8,001 bases of DNA, taken from an uncultured Actinomycetes bacterium. Lineage in GTDB: Bacteria > Actinomycetota > Thermoleophilia > Solirubrobacterales > 70-9. Position 1 is the first letter of the stretch, and every line of letters begins with the position of its first letter. The translations under genes and the position numbers were made by a program. The notes below the pieces were generated by a model. It ran no database searches. It saw only the letters and a list, made by a program, of their open reading frames with translations, and was not told the origin of the DNA. Of the stretch, positions 1 to 5,965 are shown one piece after another. The stretch spans positions 1 through 8,001 of the forward strand of contig CAMLHB010000104.1 of the NCBI GenBank assembly GCA_946479725.1. Direction: 5' to 3'.

Positions 1-84
1 CGGTCCACGTGGGGGAAGCGGTACCGGTTCGGTAGCGTCCGGCGCGATGCGCCCACCGAGCCGAATCGCAACCGCAGGCCACGC
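1..84 (+). other. Upstream gene end / leader of cinA
   Basis: No gene can be assigned with confidence here. One frame closes at TAG 33-35 after ten sense codons; another closes at TGA 86-88, which overlaps the GTG of cinA as GTGA; the third runs open into cinA without an ATG. The stretch could be the tail of an upstream gene (in related bacteria rimO or pgsA often precede cinA, from general knowledge) or an untranslated leader. A TAGCGT hexamer at 33-38 equals the -10-like box of thpR further down, but no good -35 hexamer lies 16-18 bases before it. Confidence 0.3.
33..38 (+). promoter_or_regulatory. Possible -10 box upstream of cinA
   Basis: TAGCGT fits the actinobacterial TANNNT -10 pattern and is identical to the -10-like box before thpR. 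It lies 8 bases before an ATG (47) that is out of frame with cinA and 46 bases before the cinA GTG. The -35 region (about 10-15) is only G-rich. This is weak evidence resting on the parallel with the other genes in the window. Confidence 0.25.
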
Positions 85-1362
85 GTGATCCGCGCCGGCA
101 TCGTCGTCACCGGGACCGAGGTCCTCACCGGCCGGATCGCCGACAGCAACGGCCCCTGGGTATCCCAGCAGCTGGCCGAGCAGGGGGTCGAGGTCGCGCA
201 CATCGTCGTCGTCGCCGACCGCCCCGACGACCTCGAGGCGGCGCTGCGGTTCATGGCCGAGGAGGGGATGGACCTGATCGTCACCACCGGGGGGCTCGGC
301 CCGACCGCGGACGACCTGACGGCGGAGGTCGTGGGCCGCTTCGCGGGCCGGCGGATGGTCCTCGACGAGGAGATGGAGGCGAAGATCGCCGAGATCCTCA
401 GCGGCTTCGCCCAGCGCTTCCGGCTCGACCCCGAGGCGCTGCGGACGGCGAACCGCAAGCAGGCGATGGTCCCGGAGGGCGCGGTGGCGCTCGATCCCGT
501 GGGAACGGCGCCGGGGCTGGTTGTCCCGGCCCGGGAGCGGGTCGTGATCGTGCTGCCGGGGCCGCCGCGGGAGCTGCAGCCGATGTGGGGGGCGGCGCTG
601 GAGACCGGGCCGGTCCGGGACCTGCTGAGTCGGGCGACGCCGCTGCGCGGCTACACGATGCGGATGTTCGGGGTGCCGGAGTCGGAGATCGCCAAGAGCC
701 TGCGGGAGATGGAGGCCGGGGGAGTGGAGCTGGAGGCGGTGGAGATCACCACCTGCCTGCGCCGCGGCGAGATCGAGATCGACGTCCGCTACCGGGATCA
801 CGCCCTGGAGGTGGCCGAGGCGGTGCGGGCCGGCCTGGTCGAGCGCCATCGCGAGGAGACCTTCAGCCTCGACGGCGAGACGATCGACGCCCAGGTGGCG
901 ACGCTTCTGCTCGGGCACCGCCTGGCGCTGGCCGAGTCCTGCAGCGGTGGTCTCCTGGCTGCCCGGATCACCGACCTCGCCGGCGCCTCGGAGTACTTCG
1001 CCGGCGGCGTCGTCGCCTACTCGAACGAGGCGAAGAGCGAGATGCTCGGCGTCGACGCGGGGCTGATCGAGGACAAGGGGGCGGTCTCGCCCGAGGTGGC
1101 GGAGGCGATGGCGATCGGGGCGCTGGAGCGCTTCGAGGCCGACGTCGCGGTCTCGATCACCGGCATCGCCGGCCCCGGCGGCGGCAGCGAGGACAAGCCG
1201 GTCGGCTACGTCTGCTTCAACGCGCGGCTGGCCGACGGGACCGCGATCGTCCGCGACCCCGTCATCCCCGGCGGCCGCCTCGACATCCGCGAACGCTCGG
1301 CCTTGGTCGGGATGCACCTGCTGCGAATGCTGCTCGGCGAGGAAGTCGGCACGAAGTCGTAG
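85..1362 (+). CDS. cinA: CinA family nicotinamide-nucleotide amidohydrolase
   Basis: The 425-residue product has the usual CinA length and both domains. The N-terminal MoCF-like (COG1058) domain starts with the GTEVLTG motif near residues 10-16 and carries a TTGGLGPTADD motif near residue 67; in characterised CinA proteins this domain has ADP-ribose pyrophosphatase activity. The C-terminal PncC domain (from about residue 265) shows AESCSGG with the likely nucleophile Ser285, VAYSNEAK and GIAGPGGG; PncC deamidates nicotinamide mononucleotide in NAD recycling. The protein is cytoplasmic. GTG 85 is the first possible start in frame and places the domain at the N-terminus, but no clear Shine-Dalgarno precedes it; a TGA in another frame overlaps it as GTGA, so coupled translation is possible. 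Linkage to recA is well known from competence operons, though nothing here shows a competence role. The family call is secure. Confidence 0.95.
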   Translation: MIRAGIVVTGTEVLTGRIADSNGPWVSQQLAEQGVEVAHIVVVADRPDDLEAALRFMAEEGMDLIVTTGGLGPTADDLTAEVVGRFAGRRMVLDEEMEAKIAEILSGFAQRFRLDPEALRTANRKQAMVPEGAVALDPVGTAPGLVVPARERVVIVLPGPPRELQPMWGAALETGPVRDLLSRATPLRGYTMRMFGVPESEIAKSLREMEAGGVELEAVEITTCLRRGEIEIDVRYRDHALEVAEAVRAGLVERHREETFSLDGETIDAQVATLLLGHRLALAESCSGGLLAARITDLAGASEYFAGGVVAYSNEAKSEMLGVDAGLIEDKGAVSPEVAEAMAIGALERFEADVAVSITGIAGPGGGSEDKPVGYVCFNARLADGTAIVRDPVIPGGRLDIRERSALVGMHLLRMLLGEEVGTKS

Positions 1363-1383
1363 GCGAAGATTTGCTTTTGCGCG

Positions 1384-1412
1384 TTGTTCCGTGCGCGCCG
1401 GCCCCGTAGCGT
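1384..1412 (+). promoter_or_regulatory. Leaderless-type promoter of thpR
   Basis: A TTGTTC -35-like hexamer (1384-1389), a 17-base spacer and a TAGCGT -10-like hexamer (1407-1412) are followed by 7 bases and then GTG 1420. Transcription starting about 7-8 bases after the -10 would begin at or beside the start codon, giving a leaderless mRNA. The site fills most of the gap between cinA and thpR. Spacing and both hexamers support it; no start-site data are available. Confidence 0.55.
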
Positions 1413-1419
1413 GGCGGTC

Positions 1420-2007
1420 GTGGCCAAGGAGAGACTGAGAAGCCCGCGGGCGCGGCTGTTCGTCGCCCTCGACCTGCCCGACGAGCTCCGCGAGGGGATC
1501 GTCGCCTGGGGGAGGGAGGCGCTGACCGATCCGGCCCTGCGGCTGGTGGCGCCGGAGTCGCTCCACATCACCCTCGCCTTCCTCGGCTACCGGCCGGAGA
1601 AGGAGATCGAGGAGATCGCCACCGTGGTCCGGGAGCCGGTCGGCCCGGCGCCGTGGGTGGAGCTGCTCGATCCCGAGCAGCGGCCGCCGCGGGGGCGGGC
1701 GCGGCTGTACGCGCTGCCGGCGCTCTCCCCGGGGGCCGAGGCCCTGCAGGAGGGAGTTGCGCAGGGGCTGGCCGAGGCGGGCTTCTACGAGGCCGAGAAG
1801 CGGCCGTTCTGGCCGCACGTGACCGTGGCCCGGGTCCGGCCCGAAGGGCGCGGATCGCGGCGGCCGGCGGTCGTCGAAAACCCGCCGGGGAAGCTCCCGG
1901 AGGGGATGTCGGAGGCGCGAATTTGCCGCCGGATGACGCTCTACCGTTCTGAACTCCAGCCGAGCGGCGCGCGCTATGTGCCGCTGGCCCAAGTCGAGCT
2001 GCCCTGA
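1420..2007 (+). CDS. thpR: RNA 2',3'-cyclic phosphodiesterase (2H family)
   Basis: The 195-residue product has the two HxTx motifs of the 2H phosphoesterase fold, HITL at residues 49-52 and HVTV at 133-136, spaced as in ThpR/LigT proteins (usually 180-200 residues). The domain opens with [12 protein letters not shown] at about residues 13-24. Family members hydrolyse 2',3'-cyclic phosphates and in vitro can join 2'-5' RNA ends; the natural substrate is uncertain. The start is set at GTG 1420 rather than the upstream in-frame TTG 1384 because the fold begins near residue 12 and a TAGCGT box ends 7 bases before this GTG. A 5-base inverted repeat (1999-2003 with 2008-2012) straddles the stop codon, and recA follows after 26 bases, so read-through transcription into recA is likely. 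Confidence 0.88.
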   Translation: MAKERLRSPRARLFVALDLPDELREGIVAWGREALTDPALRLVAPESLHITLAFLGYRPEKEIEEIATVVREPVGPAPWVELLDPEQRPPRGRARLYALPALSPGAEALQEGVAQGLAEAGFYEAEKRPFWPHVTVARVRPEGRGSRRPAVVENPPGKLPEGMSEARICRRMTLYRSELQPSGARYVPLAQVELP

Positions 2008-2021
2008 GGCAGGGTGGCAGT

Positions 2022-2030
2022 GAGGTGATC
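2022..2030 (+). promoter_or_regulatory. Strong Shine-Dalgarno site of recA
   Basis: GAGGTGATC matches nine consecutive bases of the complement of the 16S rRNA 3' end (AAGGAGGTGATC). The GAGGTG core ends 6 bases before ATG 2034, which decides in favour of that start over the in-frame GTG 2025 lying inside the site. It is the only strong ribosome-binding site I see in the window. Confidence 0.8.
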
Positions 2031-2033
2031 GAG

Positions 2034-3122
2034 ATGGCAAAACCGAACTTGAAGGACGCCTCGGCGAAAGAGGCGAAAGCGAAGGACGCGGCGCTCGAGG
2101 CCGCGGTGACGCAGATCGAGCGCGACTTCGGCCAGGGCTCGCTGATGCGGCTGGGCGACAAAGGCACGGTCAAGGTCGACGCGATCCCGACCGGGGCGCT
2201 GGCGCTTGACCTGGCGCTGGGGATCGGCGGCGTCCCGCGCGGCCGCATCGTCGAGATCTTCGGCCCGGAGTCCTCCGGTAAGACGACGCTCGTCAACCAC
2301 ATCATCGCCCAGGCCCAGGCGATGGGCGGGGTCTGCGCCTTCATCGACACCGAGCACGCGATCGACCCCGTCTACGCCCGGGCGATCGGCGTCGACACCG
2401 ACGAGCTGCTCGTCTCCCAGCCCGACTACGGCGAGCAGGCGCTGCAGATCGCCGACCGGCTGATCGCCTCCGCCGCGGTCGACGTGGTCGCGATCGACTC
2501 CGTGGCGGCGCTGACCCCGAAAGCCGAGCTCGACGGCCAGATCGGCGACACCACCGTCGGCCTGCAGGCACGGCTGATGTCGCAGGCCCTGCGGAAACTG
2601 GCGGGGAGCCTCAACCGGACGAAAACGGTCTGCCTCTTCACCAACCAGATCCGCGAAAAGATCGGGGTCCAGTTCGGCTCGCCGGAGACCCAGCCGGGCG
2701 GCCGGGCGCTGAAGTTCTACTCCTCGCAGCGATTGGATATTCGCCGGATCGAGACCCTGAAAGAAGGGACCGAGGCGGTCGGCAACCGGGTCCGCGTCAA
2801 AGTCGTCAAGAACAAGGTCGCGGCACCGTTCCGCCAGGCCGAATTCGACATCGAGTACGGGGTCGGGATCTCCCGCGAGGGCGGCCTGCTCGACTTCGGG
2901 ATGGAGCAGGACCTGGTGCAGAAATCCGGCTCCTTCTTCTCCTACGGCGAGACCCGGCTCGGCCAGGGGCGCAACAACGCCAAGCAGTTCCTGATCGACA
3001 ATCCGGAGCTGGCCCTGGAGATCGAAACCAAGGTCCGTGCCGCGCTCGAAATCGACGGCGAGGCCGCTCCGCAGGCCGAGGACGCACCTCCGGCCGCCGA
3101 GGCCGAGGCGAGGGCTGCTTAG
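2034..3122 (+). CDS. recA: Recombinase RecA
   Basis: This 362-residue protein is full length for RecA, the ATP-dependent strand-exchange protein of homologous recombination and SOS co-protease. Walker [10 protein letters not shown] lies at residues 77-85, the catalytic Glu in the DTEHAIDP motif at 107, Walker B ending in IDS near 154-156, loop L1 around 168-175, FTNQ with the sensor Gln at 205, and loop L2 at about 206-220. The C-terminal domain and an Ala/Glu-rich acidic tail are present. Several usually conserved loop residues differ: TT at 173-174 where SH is usual, Gln213 for Met, QP at 220-221 where TT or TP is usual, Gln232 for Val and Thr203 for Ile (comparison from memory with E. coli and Mycobacterium RecA). 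I found no GAAC-N4-GTTC LexA box just upstream and no recX downstream. The start is ATG 2034, set by its Shine-Dalgarno site. Confidence 0.97.
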   Translation: MAKPNLKDASAKEAKAKDAALEAAVTQIERDFGQGSLMRLGDKGTVKVDAIPTGALALDLALGIGGVPRGRIVEIFGPESSGKTTLVNHIIAQAQAMGGVCAFIDTEHAIDPVYARAIGVDTDELLVSQPDYGEQALQIADRLIASAAVDVVAIDSVAALTPKAELDGQIGDTTVGLQARLMSQALRKLAGSLNRTKTVCLFTNQIREKIGVQFGSPETQPGGRALKFYSSQRLDIRRIETLKEGTEAVGNRVRVKVVKNKVAAPFRQAEFDIEYGVGISREGGLLDFGMEQDLVQKSGSFFSYGETRLGQGRNNAKQFLIDNPELALEIETKVRAALEIDGEAAPQAEDAPPAAEAEARAA

Positions 3123-3161
3123 CGCGCTCTCGCCTCACCGCGAGCCGGGTACGGACCTCTA

Positions 3162-3167
3162 TAGGAT
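3162..3167 (+). promoter_or_regulatory. -10 box of the cupredoxin gene
   Basis: TAGGAT within TATAGGAT lies 12 bases before ATG 3180. A start about 7 bases downstream would leave a 5' leader of only about 5 bases. No convincing -35 hexamer is seen at 16-18 bases upstream, and no Shine-Dalgarno precedes the ATG. Confidence 0.45.
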
Positions 3168-3179
3168 GGCCGCCGCCTG

Positions 3180-3842
3180 ATGAGCACCAACGAGAAGATC
3201 TTCTACGCCTGTGGCATCGTCTTGGCCGTCTCGGCCATCGCCGTCGCCTTCGTCGGCCTCAAACTGAAGGATTTCCCCGGCAAAGCGCTGCCGGTCGTGA
3301 TCCTCTGGTTCGCGATCTTCGTCCTCGGCGCCACCACCTTCGCCGTCAAATATTCGGGCGAAGAGCACGAAGCCAAGGCGGCCGAGTACGCGAAGTTCAA
3401 CGAAGAGATCGAAAAGGAAGAGGGCGCCGGCGGCTTCTCAAACGAAGGTGGAGCCGAAGGCGGCGAAACCGAGCAGAGCGAAAAAGAAGCCGAAAAGGGC
3501 AAGGAAGGACCGGAAGAAGAAGAACCGGTCGGCCCGACCGAAGGCTCGCAGGAAGAAGCCTCGACGACGCTGAAACTGGCGGCCGACCCGAGCGCAATCG
3601 CCTACGACCAGACCGAACTATCCGCGAAGGCCGGCAAGGTCACGATCGACTTCACCAACCCGTCGCCGCTTGAACACAACGTGGTGATCGAACAGAACGG
3701 GAAGGAACTGGCCGGTTTCGAACCGATCGCCGAAGGCGAAGAATCTGAGACCGCCGACCTGAAGCCCGGCACCTACACCTTCTTCTGCTCGGTTCCGGGT
3801 CACAGACAAGCCGGCATGGAAGGCACCCTGACGGTCAAGTAG
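3180..3842 (+). CDS. Membrane-anchored cupredoxin (type 1 copper)
   Basis: The 220-residue product has two hydrophobic segments (about 7-28 and 36-57) joined by a lysine-containing loop, then a Glu/Gly/Lys-rich acidic linker (about 60-130) and a C-terminal cupredoxin domain (about 131-220). Copper ligands are visible: His166 in EHNVVI, then Cys203, His208 and Met213 in the pattern Cys-x4-His-x4-Met, which is the plastocyanin/halocyanin-type mononuclear site. By the positive-inside rule the loop is cytoplasmic and the copper domain outside. Two membrane segments plus a cupredoxin recall cytochrome oxidase subunit II, but the CuA motif with two Cys is absent, so I infer an electron carrier tethered to the membrane, partner unknown. 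Glu codons are 28 GAA to 7 GAG, unlike the GAG-rich neighbours. It stands between recA and miaB without an obvious link to either. Confidence 0.82.
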   Translation: MSTNEKIFYACGIVLAVSAIAVAFVGLKLKDFPGKALPVVILWFAIFVLGATTFAVKYSGEEHEAKAAEYAKFNEEIEKEEGAGGFSNEGGAEGGETEQSEKEAEKGKEGPEEEEPVGPTEGSQEEASTTLKLAADPSAIAYDQTELSAKAGKVTIDFTNPSPLEHNVVIEQNGKELAGFEPIAEGEESETADLKPGTYTFFCSVPGHRQAGMEGTLTVK

Positions 3843-3856
3843 GACCGCGGTACCCT
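3828..3856 (+). promoter_or_regulatory. Leaderless-type promoter of miaB
   Basis: CTGACG (3828-3833, sharing TGAC with the TTGACA -35 consensus), a 17-base spacer and TACCCT (3851-3856) are followed by 7 bases and ATG 3864. The -35 lies inside the last codons of the cupredoxin gene. It is among the best matches in the window to a sigma-70-type promoter firing at the start codon. No Shine-Dalgarno is present. Confidence 0.6.
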
Positions 3857-3863
3857 GCGTTCG

Positions 3864-5192
3864 ATGGCGCAGAAGTTCCATGTCACCACCTTCGGGTGCC
3901 AGATGAACGTGCACGATTCCGAGCGGATGCGGGGAATGCTCGCCTCGCTCGGCTACGAGGAGGCGAATGAGCGGAGCGAGGCGGATCTGATCCTCTTCAA
4001 CACCTGCTCGATCCGCGAGTCGGCGGACAGCCGCTTCATCGCCCACCTCGGCGAGGCGAAGCGGCTGAAGAGCGAAGACCCGGAGCGCGTTGTCGGTGTC
4101 GGCGGCTGCTGGGCGCAGTCGGTGAAGGAGGAGGTCTTCGAGCGCTTCCCCTTCGTCGACGTCGCCTTCGGGCCGGGCCAGATCCACAAGCTCGCCGAGT
4201 TCCTCAACAGCGACTCGCTCAGCGCCCAGGGCTACTTCGAGTTCGAGGACTTCTCCGGCCACCTGCCGGCCCGCCGGGAGCGCGAGTTCCAGGGCTGGCT
4301 GCAGATCTCCCAGGGCTGCAACTGCGTCTGCTCCTACTGCATCGTCCCTTCGACCAGGGGCCGGGAGGTCAGCCGCGACCCCGACGAGCTGATCGCCGAG
4401 GCACACGGCCTCGCCGCCGACGGAGTGCGCGAGGTGACGCTGCTGGGCCAGAACGTCAACAGCTACGGCCGCGACCTGCCGCTCGAGAAGCGGATCGGGT
4501 TCTCCGAGCTGCTGCGCCGGGTCGACGCGGTCGAGGGGATCGAGCGGATCCGCTACACCAGCCCCCACCCGAAGGACATGAAGGAGGACGTGATCCGCGC
4601 CCACGCTGAGCTTCCTGCCCTTTGCGAGCAGATCCACCTGCCGCTGCAGTCGGGCTCCAGCGCGGTTCTCAAACGGATGCGGCGCACCTACGACCGCGGC
4701 CGCTACATGGACCGGGTCGCCCTGATCCGCGAGCACGTCCCCGATTGCGCGATCACCACCGACATCATCGTCGGCTTCCCCGGCGAGACCGAGCGGGACT
4801 TCGAGGAGACGCTGGAAGTGGCGGAGGAGGTCGGCTACGACGGCGCCTTCACCTTCATCTTCTCGCCTCGGCGCGAAACCGAGGCGGCGACGATGGAGGG
4901 GCAGCTTCCGCACCCGGTCAAGGTCGAGCGGCTGGAACGGCTGGTCGAGGTGATCCAGCGGCGGGCGGCGGAGCGGGCGCAGCGGTTCGTCGGGCGGACG
5001 ATGGAGGTGCTGGTCGAAGGGACCAGTCGGACGGATGAGACCAGGCTGCGGGGGCGGACTCGGCATGGAAAGGCGGTTAACTTCGACGGGGTTGCCGAGG
5101 CCGGGGAGTTCGTTGAGGTGGAGATCACCTCTGCTACCTCGCAGTCGCTGAGTGGGGTGTCGGCACAGCCCCTCTCTCAACTTTTTCGGTGA
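3864..5192 (+). CDS. miaB: tRNA-2-methylthio-N6-dimethylallyladenosine synthase MiaB
   Basis: The 442-residue product is a full-length radical-SAM methylthiotransferase that adds a methylthio group to i6A37 in tRNA. The N-terminal UPF0004 domain carries the auxiliary-cluster cysteines Cys12 (FGCQMN), Cys48 (FNTCSI) and Cys82 (GGCWAQ). The radical-SAM C-x3-C-x2-C set is Cys152, Cys156 and Cys159, with an additional Cys154 inside the motif, followed by IVPSTRG. A C-terminal TRAM domain spans about 370-440, with GRTRHGKAVNF typical of MiaB. ATG 3864 follows a TACCCT box by 7 bases and places Cys12 at the expected position. The TGA stop overlaps the GTG of miaA (GTGA), pointing to coupled translation with the enzyme that makes its substrate. 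The last 90 or so bases are lower in GC than the rest. Confidence 0.97.
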   Translation: MAQKFHVTTFGCQMNVHDSERMRGMLASLGYEEANERSEADLILFNTCSIRESADSRFIAHLGEAKRLKSEDPERVVGVGGCWAQSVKEEVFERFPFVDVAFGPGQIHKLAEFLNSDSLSAQGYFEFEDFSGHLPARREREFQGWLQISQGCNCVCSYCIVPSTRGREVSRDPDELIAEAHGLAADGVREVTLLGQNVNSYGRDLPLEKRIGFSELLRRVDAVEGIERIRYTSPHPKDMKEDVIRAHAELPALCEQIHLPLQSGSSAVLKRMRRTYDRGRYMDRVALIREHVPDCAITTDIIVGFPGETERDFEETLEVAEEVGYDGAFTFIFSPRRETEAATMEGQLPHPVKVERLERLVEVIQRRAAERAQRFVGRTMEVLVEGTSRTDETRLRGRTRHGKAVNFDGVAEAGEFVEVEITSATSQSLSGVSAQPLSQLFR

Positions 5193-5923
5193 TCGTCGCC
5201 ATATTCGGCCCCACTGGGGTTGGGAAGACTGGAGTGGCCATCGAGGTCGCGGAATTGCTTCGAGAGCGGGGGGAGGACCCCGTTGCGATCAATTGCGATG
5301 CATTGCAGGTCTATGAAGGGCTGGAGGTCCTCACGGGAGCGGCGACCGTGGAGGAGCAAGCTCGACTGGAGCATCGGTTGCTCTCCTTTGTGCCGATCAG
5401 CTCCGATTTCTCGGTTGGGGACTACATGCCCTTGGCTCACCGGGAGATAGATTCGGCTCTGGCGGCCGGGCGGGTGCCGTTCGTGGTGGGGGGGACGGGG
5501 CTTTACCTGCGGGCGGCTCTCGCCGAGCTCTCGCTGGAGAAGGTGCCGCCGGAAACGGAGGGGTCCGAGCTGTGGTCTCCCGAGACCCGGCATCCGACGA
5601 CGATCTTCGGGCTCGACATTGAGCGGGGACAGCTGTATGAGCGGATCGACGCGCGGACGGAGGCGATCGTGGCTGCGGGGGCCGCCGAGGAGGCGCGGCG
5701 GGCCGAGGCGCTCGGGGCGGGACGGACGGCTCGGAAGGCGCTGGGATTTGACGAGCTGCTAGCTGGCAACGTCGAGGAGATGAAGAAGCGCTCACGCAAC
5801 TACGCCCGCCGCCAGCTGACCTGGATGCGAAAAATCCCCAACCTCGAGTGGATCGACCGCACCGGAAGGACCGATCCCGAAGTTGCAACCAAGATCCTGA
5901 CGGGACTATTTCGGTCCATATAG
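5189..5923 (+). CDS. miaA: tRNA dimethylallyltransferase MiaA, internally shortened
   Basis: MiaA transfers a dimethylallyl group to A37 of tRNA, making the substrate of MiaB. Walker A GPTGVGKT (residues 7-14), DALQVY with the catalytic Asp37, GGTGLYLRAAL with Thr103, and the C-terminal KALGFDELL and YARRQLTWMRK motifs are present. At 244 residues it is about 50 shorter than usual. The segment expected between LAELSL (about 111-116) and PPETEG (about 120-125), which normally holds the HPND and RxxRALE motifs and part of the domain that clamps the anticodon stem, is missing while the frame stays open. Start GTG 5189 overlaps the miaB stop. GC is near 59% over the first 270 bases (hand count) and third positions are mixed, unlike neighbouring genes. 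Function may be altered or lost; a working variant cannot be excluded. Confidence 0.88.
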   Translation: MIVAIFGPTGVGKTGVAIEVAELLRERGEDPVAINCDALQVYEGLEVLTGAATVEEQARLEHRLLSFVPISSDFSVGDYMPLAHREIDSALAAGRVPFVVGGTGLYLRAALAELSLEKVPPETEGSELWSPETRHPTTIFGLDIERGQLYERIDARTEAIVAAGAAEEARRAEALGAGRTARKALGFDELLAGNVEEMKKRSRNYARRQLTWMRKIPNLEWIDRTGRTDPEVATKILTGLFRSI

Positions 5924-5944
5924 GACCGTTTTCGTCCCGTCGGG
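5896..5944 (+). terminator. Nested hairpin terminator after miaA
   Basis: The inner stem CGGTCC (5912-5917) pairs perfectly with GGACCG (5923-5928) around the loop ATATA and is followed by TTTT (5929-5932), the form of an intrinsic terminator. An outer stem of 11 pairs (5896-5906 with 5934-5944, one G-T pair) encloses it, separated by T-rich arms of five bases on each side. The miaA stop codon TAG (5921-5923) begins in the inner loop. It would end the miaB-miaA transcript just before the dapF promoter box. Confidence 0.6.
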
Positions 5945-5952
5945 GGAGTGAG

Positions 5953-5958
5953 TAGGGT
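5953..5958 (+). promoter_or_regulatory. -10 box of dapF, leaderless type
   Basis: TAGGGT lies exactly 7 bases before GTG 5966. The region 17 bases upstream (5930-5935, TTTCGT) is a poor -35. Its placement between a terminator-like hairpin and the gene, and its match to the boxes before thpR and miaB, support independent transcription of dapF. Confidence 0.5.
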
Positions 5959-5965
5959 CCTGCGC

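Noticed and set aside
1364..1380. Imperfect hairpin GCGAAG/CTTTTGC after cinA as a terminator
   Set aside because: The stem needs two G-T pairs and is not followed by a T-run, so support is too weak.
585..1409. 274-codon + strand frame inside cinA
   Set aside because: It is an out-of-frame shadow of cinA, dominated by Arg, Gly and Ala, without motifs.
1384..1419. TTG 1384 as the thpR start
   Set aside because: It adds 12 residues with no family counterpart, overlaps the -35-like box, and GTG 1420 has the leaderless spacing.
1946..1954. GTTCTGAAC as a LexA/SOS operator for recA
   Set aside because: The half-sites are in the wrong order and spacing for the actinobacterial GAAC-N4-GTTC box, and it lies inside thpR about 80 bases before recA.
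3129..3144. Hairpin CTCGC/GCGAG after recA as a terminator
   Set aside because: Only five base pairs, a six-base loop and no T-run; expected by chance in sequence this GC-rich.
3618..5180. 520-codon open frame on the - strand opposite miaB
   Set aside because: It is a shadow of miaB and the cupredoxin gene caused by high GC at third positions; no domain or start signal is visible.
3840..5928. TAGGACCG repeated at two gene ends (3840-3847 and 5921-5928)
   Set aside because: An eight-base match that includes the stop codon; the second copy is explained by the terminator stem, so it is most likely coincidence.
5948..5965. GTG 5948 as the dapF start
   Set aside because: It adds six residues before the usual MKF-type N-terminus and overlaps the TAGGGT box that points to GTG 5966.
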